DNA of 63,830 nt from Bacteroidota bacterium (GTDB lineage Bacteria; Bacteroidota; Bacteroidia; Bacteroidales; F082). The position numbers were made by a program, and so were the translations under genes. Shown here piece by piece: positions 53,108-63,420 of this stretch (position 1 is its first letter; each line of letters begins with the position of its first letter). The stretch is taken from NCBI GenBank assembly GCA_013203805.1, contig JABMPH010000418.1:1-63830 (forward strand), written 5' to 3'. The notes under the pieces are model-generated. The model worked only from the letters and a program-made list of their open reading frames with translations. It did not search any database and had not been told where the DNA came from.

Positions 53108-55255
53108 TTATTGTAAACTAACTAACACTAATACCATACCTTTTCCTGAACTTAGTGAAGTCATGGCTTTACCTATTATTGCTCCCTGAGCTTTTGAATA
53201 ATCATCAACTTTCATAGCATATCCGGGAGTTGATGATGTGGTTAGCATATCGCCAATTTCGACTGGGTCTTCAGAAGCATCAACCATACAATAAACTCTT
53301 CCTGATAATGCAATTAAATGCTCACCATCAGCAATAGTACCTTTTTGACTCATTATCAAACCGGGATTTATTTCGTTTGCACCACTAACGATTCCTGCCA
53401 CCTTTTTATCGAATTTTTCTTCACAAACCTTAAGTTGACCGGGGTTGTTTTCATCAATAGAAACTACCATTCCTTTTTCAATACTTCTATAATCTGAGAA
53501 CTCAAAAAATTCTGATAAATCACTGCCACCTGTAATTTGAAGCTCATTGGTAATAATTCTGCCATCTCCATTATATGATCCATCAATTTCTATTGTAACC
53601 GCTGATCCATCTGCGCTATACAACCTTATTTGGCCCGCATCCGTGGTGCCGGTTTCAGATGGATCTATTTCAATTGTGCGATTACCATTGGAGTTATAAA
53701 ATTCCATCAACCCATCGTTACCAACATTCCATTCTTCACCTCCTCCATTTGGTCCAAAAGCTTTAAGCACTTTACCGGCTCCTGTTTGTTTTAAAACAAT
53801 CGTGGCATCAGTACCTGTGGTTTGAAAATAGCCTGCAATGCCACCAGCACTTGTATTATCTGAGTAAATTGTTGCATCTGCAATACCTATACCTTCGCCT
53901 GTAAAAGATGCTGTTCTGATATTGCCTGATGAAACTACTTCAAATAATTCAGATGGATTTGAAGTGCCAATACCAATATTTCCATCACGTTCAACTGTTA
54001 ATAAAGGGTCCGTTATAGCCGCATCATTTTTCCCATAAAAATACATGCGGTTATCACCGCCATCGTATTTTATCGACATTCCATATGTGTTATTAGCATC
54101 TTCTGCAAAAAGCACTTCCGAATCATCACCACTCAAAGTTTCATCGGGACTGATAAGTAATGACCCTAGTGTTGAGGAACCTACGATATGCAAGTTGGAT
54201 TCAGGTGTTTTTGTTCCTATGCCAACATCTCCCATAAAACCAAGTTGATTTGATGAGAAGTCGCCGTAGATTAAAGGTGTTGAGCTATTTGAGTTTTCTA
54301 TGTAAAGCTTATTGCTACCACTTTCGGAAAACCCTGCCTGATAACCAATTAATATATTGCCTGATTTGCTGTGAGAAAATCCAACAAACCCTGCCTGGTA
54401 GCCAATAATAATATTGTTAGCTCCCGTTTCGTTGTAATAATCGGCATTATAGCCCAGAGCAATATTATATGACCCGGTTGTGTTTGTATAAAGAGATCTT
54501 CGCCCTATAGAAGTATTAGAATTTCCCTCTGTATTGCTCATAAGCGCTTTTGTACCAATGGCAGTATTATACTGTCCATTGGTATTTGCATATAGTGAGG
54601 ATAAACCAAATCCTACATTATAGCCTGCATTGCTTGCTGTGTACAATGAAAATGCTCCAACAGCTGTATTTCCTAATCCACCCAGATTTCCTGTTAATGC
54701 ACTTCGTCCAACAGCTACATTCTGGCTTCCTGTTGAGGTTGCATAGCCTGCATTGAAACCAACAAATGAATTTTCGTTGTCTGTAAAATCATCATTCTGC
54801 CCGGCATTTTCTCCAATAAAAACAGAACCACCTGTACTTAAAAACTCAAGCCGGCCATCTTCAAATCGCCAATAATTAACACCATTAGTGCCAATGCTAA
54901 CATAATCAGGGTCAATGCCTTCTTCCACATCAACGTAGGTGTCGTTATCTGCATCAGCAATTTCGCTAATAATACCTGATTGCATAACTTCAAACTCACT
55001 TCCATTCCAAAAGAAAAGTACATTACCGGTTTTATCATAGATTATCATGCCTTCATGAGAGTTGTCGAGTTTATTTGCAAGCACACCTCTTTGGATAGTT
55101 GTCATACGAGGGATAAGCATACCTGTGGTGTCCGATTTAATATCTAAAACAGAATGTGTTGTTGGTTGCGACCCATCGTAGTTGATTGCAACCTGGGAAA
55201 ACAAAACAGAGCTTATTGATAGAAATAAGATGATTAAAATGGTTATAATTTTCAT
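53108..55255 (-). CDS. Fibre protein with YadA-head-like repeats (715 residues)
   Basis: Signal peptide MKIITILIILFLSISSVLFS, then Gln. The N-terminal module AINYDGSQPTTHSVLDIKSD, GMLIPRMTTIQR and GMIIYDKTGNVLFFWNG is the standard opening of Bacteroidota tail-fibre-like proteins. Residues about 150-300 hold YadA-head-type 14-15 residue repeats (SFVGFNAGYATSTG, NVAVGRSALTGNLG, NTAVGAFSLYTAS, NTAIGTKALMSNT, NTSIGRRSLYTNT). GNIGIGTSNPSELFEV-type linkers follow. The C-terminus (about 575-715) is a beta-rich domain (KGMVVSIDENNPGQLKVC, LIALSGRVYCMVDAS, GKAMTSLSSGKGMVLVLV) instead of S74. Trimeric, surface-exposed fibre formation is inferred from the repeat type. Confidence 0.8.
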   Translation of the reverse strand: MKIITILIILFLSISSVLFSQVAINYDGSQPTTHSVLDIKSDTTGMLIPRMTTIQRGVLANKLDNSHEGMIIYDKTGNVLFFWNGSEFEVMQSGIISEIADADNDTYVDVEEGIDPDYVSIGTNGVNYWRFEDGRLEFLSTGGSVFIGENAGQNDDFTDNENSFVGFNAGYATSTGSQNVAVGRSALTGNLGGLGNTAVGAFSLYTASNAGYNVGFGLSSLYANTNGQYNTAIGTKALMSNTEGNSNTSIGRRSLYTNTTGSYNIALGYNADYYNETGANNIIIGYQAGFVGFSHSKSGNILIGYQAGFSESGSNKLYIENSNSSTPLIYGDFSSNQLGFMGDVGIGTKTPESNLHIVGSSTLGSLLISPDETLSGDDSEVLFAEDANNTYGMSIKYDGGDNRMYFYGKNDAAITDPLLTVERDGNIGIGTSNPSELFEVVSSGNIRTASFTGEGIGIADATIYSDNTSAGGIAGYFQTTGTDATIVLKQTGAGKVLKAFGPNGGGEEWNVGNDGLMEFYNSNGNRTIEIDPSETGTTDAGQIRLYSADGSAVTIEIDGSYNGDGRIITNELQITGGSDLSEFFEFSDYRSIEKGMVVSIDENNPGQLKVCEEKFDKKVAGIVSGANEINPGLIMSQKGTIADGEHLIALSGRVYCMVDASEDPVEIGDMLTTSSTPGYAMKVDDYSKAQGAIIGKAMTSLSSGKGMVLVLVSLQ

Positions 55256-55295
55256 GTTATTTGTTATTTGTTATTCTTCGATTCAAAAATATTAT

Positions 55296-57833
55296 TCACT
55301 GACCACATCCATCTGTTAATGCTTCAAACTTATTCCCTTGTTTAACCACAAATCCAGCTTTGAGGTCAATATATTCTCCTGCTTCATAAACTACATCTGT
55401 ACCATGCCCTCCCACAATTGATCGAGTTGAAAGAATAAATCCGGAAGCTTCATAATGTTGTACTCCGGTATAGTTAGGGTTGCTTGGATCATTTTCGGGA
55501 GTTAATGAGTAATAATTTGGACATACAGTATAAAGTGCTGACTTCCACAAACCTCTTCCATAGGTAGCAGCATAAATCAAATTGTCGGTTGTATTTATTT
55601 CCAATTCATTAACAATAACTGATGGCATTCCATTTCCATAGTATGTCCAACTAGTTGCTCCTGCATCTTTGTATAATACACCAACATCAGTGCCTATGTA
55701 AAATGAGCTATCAATCTCAGTGTCAATAGCAATACAATTAATTGGAACATTTTCAAGATTGTAGCTAATATTTATCCAAGAGTTTCCTCCATTCCATGAT
55801 TCGAATACTTTGCTGCCGGCAACATACAACCTAAAGCTAACAATTAGATGGTCACTGTTTGATGGGTCAGCCAAAACAGCTGAAATTATAGCTCTTTGAG
55901 TTGGTAAATTGGAAGTTATATTAGTCCATATAGGGGTTGCGGCAAAAAAGTTATTAGTAATCCATACTGAATCTGAGGATCCATCATCAGTGCTTCCTAA
56001 AATTGATGCCATCATAATGTTATCGTTTGATGTTGACATATTGAGGTTTAATATTCCAGAGCCCCCAACCTGTGGAATTGTTTTAGTATTCAATAAAACA
56101 CCATCTAAATTATAAACATCAACATCTTTATTTTTTGGAAGTATCAGCCTGTTCTGTGATAAAGATCTTAGTATTAACGGACAATTAAAACGTTTGGTTT
56201 CACTATTCCCCGCAATAATATTGCTAAATGTAGTACCTCCGTCTACTGATTTAGAGACTGAACCATTTTGAGATGATGTAAATACAATATTATTATTTGT
56301 AGGTAAAATAAGGCATTCAAAACCATCGGCACCACGTACGTTTTCAACTGTGGTGGTACCAGTATATTTATTGCAACCATTATCCTGAGTACCCAAATAA
56401 ACAAGGTCGGTATTCGAATTACTTATTGCAATTTTATGAGGTTGCATAATTTTTAGGCCACCTGATAAATCTAACCAGTTATTTCCAATGGTAGAAGTAT
56501 AGAATATTCCGCCATCACATCCTGCATATAACATTGAACCTCTGAAAATCAATTCATGTATATCTGCATGCACATACTCATATGATTCTAAATCCTGCCT
56601 CCAAAACGAATTAATACTCCAGTTATCTCCTCCATCATCTGACCTCCAAATATTTATACCGCCAACAAAAATCTGGTTTTCATCATAAGGAGAAACAGTG
56701 ATTGCCAAATCATATGTTGCCTGTGATTTTTCGTCATTACCAAGTAAATCATATCCTAATATATTAGGTCCATCTGCATCAAAATGTCTTACCCAATTTT
56801 GCCCTCTGTCACTACTAATCCATAAGCCCCGGTATCCGGCTGTGTCGCCTAAAACTGCATAAACCTTATCAGAATTATAATTAGTTACTGCTAATTCAAT
56901 TCTGCTATTACCTTGTGCAATACCAGATAAATCAAGCACTTGAACCCACGTGTTGCCACGATCTGCAGATCTTACGACCTCTGTTTTTCCAGATGCATAA
57001 ATTGTATCGGCGTTAGATTCATTGTACACAATATCATTAAAAGTAAAGTCTGATTTCTTACTCCATGAATCAGCACCATTATTTGTTTTCCAAAGCCCGT
57101 TTGTTGTAACAGCAATAAGGTTGCTGCTGGAATCGGGGTCCATTTTAAGCTCATAACCATAATGTATTTGATTGGCACTAAAAGTTAAAAAGGTTTGAGA
57201 CCAAGAACTACCACCATCTGTTGATTTCAGGACACCTATTGAGGTTAAGTCTCTGGAATCACCATCACCTGATAGTATATAAATATCATCTGGGTTTGTA
57301 TGGCTAATGGCAATGCCTGAAATAGCAAGATTTGGCATTGCATCAGTAAGTGGTAACCATGATGAACCACCATCAGATGTTTTCCATAATCCACCTCCTG
57401 AGGCACCTGCATATATTATGTCGGAATTTGTAGCAGGAAATGCAATCTCATTAATTCTTCCATTACCCGGGTTCCAACCACCCTGTTGACTGCTGGGATA
57501 AGGGTCGGGATTGTTTGTCCAAGTTTCAGGTCCTAATTCTGTCCAATAACCGTTACTTCTGGTATTTTGAACCATTCCTTTTTTTTTCATGTTTTTGTAG
57601 GCTGTAAATGACATTGCTGTATTATTTACAATATTCCCATTTTCATCCAACCTTTTCTCCACAAAATCTTCCCAACGCTTAAACTGTTTATAGCCACTTC
57701 CTTTACCTTTATCCTTGTTTTTGTAGGATAGTTCTGTTTTATTTACCAATTGTTGAAACACAATTGTATTTTTATTTTGTGATATTACAGAAATACTAAG
57801 GAAGAGTGTAAATACAGTAATTGCGTTTTTCAT
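55296..57833 (-). CDS. Surface BNR/VPS10-like beta-propeller protein with coathanger-stack C-terminus
   Basis: 845 residues with a signal peptide (MKNAITVFTLFLSISVIS, then Gln). The propeller (about 95-770) has BNR motifs GGLWKTSDGGSSW, VLKSTDGGSSWSQT, LWKTNNGADSWSK, WISSDRGQNWVRH, IWRSDDGGDNWS and VSKSVDGGTTFSN. The C-terminal 55 residues (YEASGFILSTRSIVGGHGTD, VVYEAGEYIDLKAGFVVKQG, KFEALTDGCGQ) are a short repeat module seen at the ends of Bacteroidota surface proteins (3-coathanger stack). Its ATG overlaps the stop codon of the 951-residue fibre gene by one base, so the two are translationally coupled. Confidence 0.82.
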   Translation of the reverse strand: MKNAITVFTLFLSISVISQNKNTIVFQQLVNKTELSYKNKDKGKGSGYKQFKRWEDFVEKRLDENGNIVNNTAMSFTAYKNMKKKGMVQNTRSNGYWTELGPETWTNNPDPYPSSQQGGWNPGNGRINEIAFPATNSDIIYAGASGGGLWKTSDGGSSWLPLTDAMPNLAISGIAISHTNPDDIYILSGDGDSRDLTSIGVLKSTDGGSSWSQTFLTFSANQIHYGYELKMDPDSSSNLIAVTTNGLWKTNNGADSWSKKSDFTFNDIVYNESNADTIYASGKTEVVRSADRGNTWVQVLDLSGIAQGNSRIELAVTNYNSDKVYAVLGDTAGYRGLWISSDRGQNWVRHFDADGPNILGYDLLGNDEKSQATYDLAITVSPYDENQIFVGGINIWRSDDGGDNWSINSFWRQDLESYEYVHADIHELIFRGSMLYAGCDGGIFYTSTIGNNWLDLSGGLKIMQPHKIAISNSNTDLVYLGTQDNGCNKYTGTTTVENVRGADGFECLILPTNNNIVFTSSQNGSVSKSVDGGTTFSNIIAGNSETKRFNCPLILRSLSQNRLILPKNKDVDVYNLDGVLLNTKTIPQVGGSGILNLNMSTSNDNIMMASILGSTDDGSSDSVWITNNFFAATPIWTNITSNLPTQRAIISAVLADPSNSDHLIVSFRLYVAGSKVFESWNGGNSWINISYNLENVPINCIAIDTEIDSSFYIGTDVGVLYKDAGATSWTYYGNGMPSVIVNELEINTTDNLIYAATYGRGLWKSALYTVCPNYYSLTPENDPSNPNYTGVQHYEASGFILSTRSIVGGHGTDVVYEAGEYIDLKAGFVVKQGNKFEALTDGCGQ

Positions 57834-60688
57834 TAGTTGTCCAATTTATCAATTTTCGTCTGTAACTTTTCAATACGAGCTTCTTGTTCAATAATATATA
57901 GAGATAGCTCTTCAACTTTCTCGAGTAGAAGCCTTTGCATTTCACCTATTTCGATACCTGAACTTTCTAGCTTTTCTGCCGGGGGTATATTTGGTAAATG
58001 TCCGTTTGTATTAATAAAGTTTTTAAGATCAACTATTGGCATCAAATTGTAGTTTTCCTCAAAAACATAATCGGGCCAATCGGCTTGAAGGCTTACCCTT
58101 ACCTCCTCGCATATAACTTTTCCTTCAACAGAAAGCTTATATCCTGTAGCGAAATTTTCACCTCCAATTGCCATATCACCAGAGTTTCTGTTTATCAACA
58201 TATGTGGACCATACGGACCTCCATAAGATGTTTTTCCCCATAGTCCCATACGGTTACCAGTTCCGTCATACATCCAATACATACCCGTAGATGCATCATC
58301 ATCTTCGGCAAAAAACACTGAAGAACTATCTCCTGTTGTGCTCTTTGGTGTTATATACATAATATTGTGCTGGTTATTTGGATCGTGTATTTGAAAGTTT
58401 CCAATGGGTGTTTGTGTTCCAATACCAATATTTCCTCCTCTTTCAATAGTTAAATGTGAGCCCAAAGTATCCGCACTATTTTTTCCATAAATGTACATTC
58501 GGTTATCTCCTCCATCATACTTAATCGACATTCCATAAGTAAAATTGTCATCTTCAGCTAATATTAATTCTGAATCATTGTTAGCAGTTCCTGTGGGTGA
58601 AATTAGAACAGTGGCCAAAGTTGAAGACCCCATTACATGAAGGTGGTTTAATGGGCTAGTTGTACCAATACCAACATTACCACCAAACACACAATCTCCT
58701 TCACCAGTTGTATTAAATTTCAATTTTACCCCTGAAGATGAGCCATAATTATATGCTTCTATCCGTGCTTCCTGACTTGAAACTTTTGGAGACACAAACA
58801 ACAGGGCATTACGGGATGATCCACCTCCATCACTAACAATCATTCTTCCGTAATCATTTGTAGGATGAGCAATTTCTAGCAATTCATTGGGGTTGTTTGT
58901 TCCTACTCCCATTTTAGTTGTGTTGAAATATAATTCATCAACACTAAAATCACCACCAATTAAGGGTGTTGTGTCATCAGAATTATCAATATAAAGTTTG
59001 TTGCTACCTGTTTCGGTATAACCAGCCTTATATCCAATAAAGATATTACCACTTTTATTATTTCCTGATGTTCCGCGGCCTGCATGAACACCTAGTATAA
59101 CATTGTTAGACCCGCCATTGTTAAAATAATCAGCAGCATAGCCAAGGTTTACATTGTTGCTTCCACTAGTATTTATTGCTGATGCAAAAGAACCTATTGC
59201 TGTATTATAGTCACCATCTGCATTATCTTCCAATGACGCATAACCAATCCCCACATTATGATAACCTGTTGTATTGGAATACAAAGAACTACTTCCCATT
59301 GCCGTATTATTATATCCGGTTGTGTTATTAAGCATTGCTTTAGAACCAACCGCAGTATTAAGAATAGCCTGTGTGCTGGTTGGATTACTGTTCCCATTAT
59401 TAAAAAGTGCTGAGTCGCCTACAGCCACAAGATTGCTCTTGGTAGTGTTATTATAAAGAGCTTCTGTACCTATTGCGACATTTGAAATCCCTGTTCCGTT
59501 TCGGTTCAAACTATTATATCCTATGGCAATATTGTTATACCCGCTTGTATTCCAATAAAGTGAACTGGACCCTACTCCAACGTTTTTTATTCCTGTTGTA
59601 TTCGAAGGTAATGCAAAATATCCTAGTCCAACATTATCATACCCAGAAGTATTTAGTAACATTGATTTATAACCAAGAGAAGTATTGTGTTGTCCGGATG
59701 TAGTAGCATTAAGCGAATTAAAACCCACGCCTGTATTATAATTACTGCCATCATCTGCAGCACCTGAAGCCTCTCCCAAAAACAAACTATTTGCATCCGT
59801 CTTTCCATCTGATAAATCATTAATTTCTCCAGCAGCAGAATTATCTTCCCAACTTGCCACACCATCTGCATCGGAAGTAAGAATCTTACCAATACCCGGA
59901 GAACCACCGGTAATTTTTACAGAACCATTTAGATAAATTTCACTAGTTGAAAAATCTCCACCAATTAAGGGTGTAGATGAACTTGAATTTTCTATATATA
60001 GTTTATTGTCACCAGTTTCATAATACCCTGCCATATAGCCTAAGAAAATATTACCTGATTTGCTATGGGTAGAGATTCCCATACCTGACTTGTAGCCAAT
60101 TGCAGTATTATTATTACCTGTTTGATTGTAATGATTGGCCGATGTGCCAATAGATGTATTTTTAATACCCGTTGTGTTTTCTAATAGAGCAGAAAACCCA
60201 ATAGCAACATTATATGAACCTCCGGTATTTTTTTGACTTGACAAATATCCCACACTTGTATTATCAATACCATAACTGTTCATATTTAGTACATTAATTC
60301 CAATACCAGTATTATTATTAGTACCATCATCATTTGTTCCGGCTCCAACACCTAGAAAAACACTTCTTGTATCGGTTTTTGCATCTGATAGTCCATCAAT
60401 ACCCATAACTCCATCAACAACAATTTCAACCCATGTTGCCTTAGTATTATCGTAATACCAGAAACTTTCTGTATCGGTATCATAAACTAATAGTCCGGTT
60501 TGGGTTGTGCCAATAGCACTACGCTGGGTAGTTGTAACTCGTGGTATTAGCAAACCTTTGTCGGTACTTGAAATATCGAGTATTGATGAAGGATCAGCTA
60601 CTGCACCTGTTTGGTTAATAGCAACTTGAGTAATACCACTTGTGGTTGCTAATATTATGATTGTAAAGAGTAAAATTAACTTCTTCAT
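57833..60688 (-). CDS. Fibre protein with YadA-head-like repeats and coiled-coil C-terminus (951 residues)
   Basis: Signal peptide MKKLILLFTIIILATTSGIT, then Gln. It opens with AINQTGAVADPSSILDISST and LLIPRVTTTQR. Two blocks of head-type repeats (about 115-225 and 300-560) include NTGIGINVLNMNS, NVAIGFSALLENT, NTSIGTSANHYNQ, NTAIGYKSGMG, NTAVGSKAMLNNT and NTAMGSSSLYSNT. GIGTTSP/GIGTQTP-type spacers and two NLHIMG-like segments follow. The C-terminus (about 860-951) has VSLQADWPDYVFEENYNLMP, PPAEKLESSGIEIGEMQRLL and ends in a coiled coil (EELSLYIIEQEARIEKLQTK). This C-terminal pattern is the usual tail-fibre type without S74 cleavage. It overlaps the propeller gene by one base. Confidence 0.82.
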   Translation of the reverse strand: MKKLILLFTIIILATTSGITQVAINQTGAVADPSSILDISSTDKGLLIPRVTTTQRSAIGTTQTGLLVYDTDTESFWYYDNTKATWVEIVVDGVMGIDGLSDAKTDTRSVFLGVGAGTNDDGTNNNTGIGINVLNMNSYGIDNTSVGYLSSQKNTGGSYNVAIGFSALLENTTGIKNTSIGTSANHYNQTGNNNTAIGYKSGMGISTHSKSGNIFLGYMAGYYETGDNKLYIENSSSSTPLIGGDFSTSEIYLNGSVKITGGSPGIGKILTSDADGVASWEDNSAAGEINDLSDGKTDANSLFLGEASGAADDGSNYNTGVGFNSLNATTSGQHNTSLGYKSMLLNTSGYDNVGLGYFALPSNTTGIKNVGVGSSSLYWNTSGYNNIAIGYNSLNRNGTGISNVAIGTEALYNNTTKSNLVAVGDSALFNNGNSNPTSTQAILNTAVGSKAMLNNTTGYNNTAMGSSSLYSNTTGYHNVGIGYASLEDNADGDYNTAIGSFASAINTSGSNNVNLGYAADYFNNGGSNNVILGVHAGRGTSGNNKSGNIFIGYKAGYTETGSNKLYIDNSDDTTPLIGGDFSVDELYFNTTKMGVGTNNPNELLEIAHPTNDYGRMIVSDGGGSSRNALLFVSPKVSSQEARIEAYNYGSSSGVKLKFNTTGEGDCVFGGNVGIGTTSPLNHLHVMGSSTLATVLISPTGTANNDSELILAEDDNFTYGMSIKYDGGDNRMYIYGKNSADTLGSHLTIERGGNIGIGTQTPIGNFQIHDPNNQHNIMYITPKSTTGDSSSVFFAEDDDASTGMYWMYDGTGNRMGLWGKTSYGGPYGPHMLINRNSGDMAIGGENFATGYKLSVEGKVICEEVRVSLQADWPDYVFEENYNLMPIVDLKNFINTNGHLPNIPPAEKLESSGIEIGEMQRLLLEKVEELSLYIIEQEARIEKLQTKIDKLDN

Positions 60689-60714
60689 AATTATGTACTT
60701 ATCGTTAATACTTC

Positions 60715-60786
60715 TGTCATTCTGAGCGAAGCGAAGAATCTAATCCAAATGATGTAAATAGATTCTTCGCTTCCCTCAGAATGACA
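60715..60786. repeat. REP-like inverted repeat
   Basis: Arms of 28 bases at 60715-60742 and 60759-60786 are complementary except at one position, with a 16-base spacer. They start TGTCATTCTGAG and contain GCGAAGAATC. It lies between the 823-residue lipoprotein and the 951-residue fibre gene. A related single arm (CGCTTCCCTCGATATGACA, 63398-63416) occurs upstream of the lipoprotein. Confidence 0.8.
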
Positions 60787-60793
60787 ATTTCAA

Positions 60794-63265
60794 TTATTTT
60801 CCAACCGAGTATCTAAATATCTGTGGGCCTTTACCACTCACAATCCCAAAGTCCTGACCAAGGAAAAACACCTTGCTCATGCCATATTTGGCACGTGTTT
60901 CGATCATTGGTTCCCATGTATGGCCACCATCGATAGTTTTATAAAGTTTTGCTTCAAACTCATCACTCCAGTCTTTTACGGTCGCATACCCTTCGTCGTT
61001 GCTGTTAAAATATACTGAGCTAAAGGCAGGTATGCCGGTAAGTCCGACATATGTCCAGCTTGCACCGCCGTTTTCCGACATTACCACAATGGCTCCATCG
61101 TTATCACCACCCACTATCCATATATGATCCACATCGGGCATGTGGGCATCATTTAACTGCGCAGAGGCATCCACCACACTAAATTCGCTGCCTTCCCAAC
61201 TAACACCGCCATCTGTTGTAAGCATATAGTAAGAACTTGACAGTGCATCTTCATTGTAAATATCATACATAACACCTGTGTCGCCATGCATTTCAATTTT
61301 GGGCGGAGTGCCGTATTCGTTTGGATAAGGAACTTCAAAATAACCTGTTGGGTCGCCACCGGCAATATTTGCGCGATAAATCCTAAAGTGATATGGAATA
61401 CCTTCATCTTTTCCAACAGCTACAATCTCACCTGCATTGTTGGTGCTAAACCCATATATGTCTTTCCACTGGAACGAAGGCTGGTTAAACTGTCCATAGG
61501 TAAGCTCCGACATTGTTGTACCACCATCTGTGGTGTGCATCACTTTGCCAAAGGCATCCAGGAAAATTCCCTCGCCAGAGCTGTTAAATATGATTACCTG
61601 TCGAAGAGAAGTTGATGAAGAGTATGTTTCCTGCCAGGTTTGACCAGCATCTGAAGTTGTAAGTACTTTGCCCATTCCGGGTCCTTCAACCGTCATCCAT
61701 CCATCTGTTGTGTTGAGGAAAAACAAATCATTTGCATCTGTGTCATCCCCCAGTCCAAGGTCACCAAGGTGCAAAATATCCCACACGGGGACCACTAAAT
61801 CAACCAATGCAATATCGTGTGCAATTTCCAATCCATCTATTATTTCGTTTACCCTAACAATTTGTCCGGGACCTTCAATATCATCAGTAACCCAAGTGTA
61901 TTCAAATGGTTCTTCGGTGTCAGTATAAACTAATTCGTAATTTATGATAAATTCTACCGCATCAGGGGTTTCGCCTGTATATGAAGTGGTTATATTTATG
62001 TCATCTCCAACAAGATACGATTCACCATCAACGGGATGTGAAATGAAAATATCATTTCCGAAGGGTTCATCCTGAAGGTGTAACAGTGTATCGCTAAAGA
62101 GGCAAAAATCAGTATCCCAGTCTTCCCTAAAGCCAACTATATCAATTACAACCCCAACCTCCGATTGTGCCCCAACCAGGAATGCCAGATTCCAATTACC
62201 TGATGAAGTATGTAGTGTGGCACTCACCTTTGCGCACCCGGTAACATTAACAAAAGGCCCGGCAACACCATAAAGCAAAAGTGCCACTTCAGGGCCAACA
62301 TGGGTGGTGAACTCTGCTCCGGCGGTTAAGTTAGGAGCCACATAATCTTTTTCGTATTGCTTTTCGGCTATCACGCCCCACCCATCCTCTTCGGTATAGG
62401 ATGTGCCAAGCCGTCCTGTAAAGGTCTCACTTGCCGAAGCCGTGAAAACAGCAATAATAGATCCATCCATTTCAACAAACAGCTCTATGCGGGGCACAAA
62501 AACAACGGGAACCGGCCCCACCATAAATGTCCAAGGGGTGAAATAGAACTTTGCAAGGGAAATTCTTTCCTTCATTCCTGCCCCAGCTTCGGAAACCATC
62601 ATAATTGAAGCACTTTGGGTTATCTCGACACCCGACTCAAATTTATCAACGAAAACACGAGGATAGGGTAGAGCTTCCCAATCCCAATCGAAATCAAAGA
62701 AGAATTCAATATCCAGATCGGTATGGCCAGAGATGGTTATCTTTCCATTATCGTTTTCAAAAACCTTGTCGTAATCGAAGGAAAAGACAGTGAAGTCGGT
62801 GTTTTTTAGGTTTTGCAGTGTAACGCCATCTGCAAGTTGGTAACTCTCAACATGAGCCATGGTAAGTTTGCCCGTATTGAAATCGATGCTTCCTTTTGTA
62901 ACAGCTTCGGGGAGTGAAGTCATTTGGGTGTTGATAACTACTTCACCATCCTTGGTATTGCTAATTGCAGTTACTTTTCGCAAATATCCGTATGGTGCTT
63001 TCGCAGATGCGCTGTCGACAAGTATATCGCCCACTTTTAAATTTGAAACAATGTCGCTACTTCCGTTAAGGGTGAGTGTATAGTTCGCCGTGTCGATGGA
63101 AGTGATGATGTTTCGGGTTTGTTGGTCTACTACTCGGGTGTTTTCGGCCACTATAACGTCACCGGTTGGGGTGGGCTCTGGATCGGGATCAGAGGGGGAT
63201 TCCTTTTTGCATCCAACACTAAAAAGGATTGCTAATGCAATTAGTACTAATAGTGATTTTTTCAT
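60794..63265 (-). CDS. BNR-repeat lipoprotein of the fibre cluster
   Basis: 823 residues. A lipobox LFSVGC places Cys19 as the lipidated residue, followed by a Pro/Asp-rich linker (KKESPSDPDPEPTPTGD). Residues about 40-400 are beta-rich with no recognised family; a bacterial Ig-like stretch (about 405-490: FISHPVDGESYLVGDDINIT) follows. The C-terminal third is a BNR propeller: VLTTSDAGQTWQETY, VMHTTDGGTTMSEL, YMLTTDGGVSWEGSE, VMSENGGASWTYVG and LYKTIDGGHTWEPM. It ends ...GKGPQIFRYSVGK. A lipid anchor at the start of the cluster would allow surface display next to the secreted propellers. No catalytic motif seen. Confidence 0.78.
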   Translation of the reverse strand: MKKSLLVLIALAILFSVGCKKESPSDPDPEPTPTGDVIVAENTRVVDQQTRNIITSIDTANYTLTLNGSSDIVSNLKVGDILVDSASAKAPYGYLRKVTAISNTKDGEVVINTQMTSLPEAVTKGSIDFNTGKLTMAHVESYQLADGVTLQNLKNTDFTVFSFDYDKVFENDNGKITISGHTDLDIEFFFDFDWDWEALPYPRVFVDKFESGVEITQSASIMMVSEAGAGMKERISLAKFYFTPWTFMVGPVPVVFVPRIELFVEMDGSIIAVFTASASETFTGRLGTSYTEEDGWGVIAEKQYEKDYVAPNLTAGAEFTTHVGPEVALLLYGVAGPFVNVTGCAKVSATLHTSSGNWNLAFLVGAQSEVGVVIDIVGFREDWDTDFCLFSDTLLHLQDEPFGNDIFISHPVDGESYLVGDDINITTSYTGETPDAVEFIINYELVYTDTEEPFEYTWVTDDIEGPGQIVRVNEIIDGLEIAHDIALVDLVVPVWDILHLGDLGLGDDTDANDLFFLNTTDGWMTVEGPGMGKVLTTSDAGQTWQETYSSSTSLRQVIIFNSSGEGIFLDAFGKVMHTTDGGTTMSELTYGQFNQPSFQWKDIYGFSTNNAGEIVAVGKDEGIPYHFRIYRANIAGGDPTGYFEVPYPNEYGTPPKIEMHGDTGVMYDIYNEDALSSSYYMLTTDGGVSWEGSEFSVVDASAQLNDAHMPDVDHIWIVGGDNDGAIVVMSENGGASWTYVGLTGIPAFSSVYFNSNDEGYATVKDWSDEFEAKLYKTIDGGHTWEPMIETRAKYGMSKVFFLGQDFGIVSGKGPQIFRYSVGK

Positions 63266-63310
63266 ATTTTTTGTTTTATTATTATGAAGATTTCAAATCC
63301 TCTGCCTTTA

Positions 63311-63416
63311 CTTCCGGATTACAAATCCGGAAGAGTGGAAGAGCAGTGGGGAATCTCCTAAATATTTAGTTGTTGATTGGGAGATATCTCGTCGCTGCGC
63401 TTCCCTCGATATGACA
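63311..63416. repeat. Hairpin plus REP-like half arm in the intergenic region
   Basis: CTTCCGGATT at 63311-63320 and AATCCGGAAG at 63324-63333 form a perfect 10-base inverted repeat with a 3-base loop. The palindrome GAGATATCTC at 63381-63390 and the REP-like arm at 63398-63416 follow. The region separates the S74 fibre gene and the BNR lipoprotein. No T-run follows the hairpin, so it is not a standard terminator. Confidence 0.6.
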
Positions 63417-63420
63417 GCGA

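Noticed and set aside
53900-60400. CRISPR-like array suggested by short repeated motifs
   Set aside because: The repeats are codon-phased and encode YadA-head-type protein repeats; there are no constant DNA repeats with unique spacers.
61286-61615. 109-codon antisense frame inside the BNR lipoprotein gene
   Set aside because: No protein-like features, and the minus-strand gene is strongly supported by BNR motifs.
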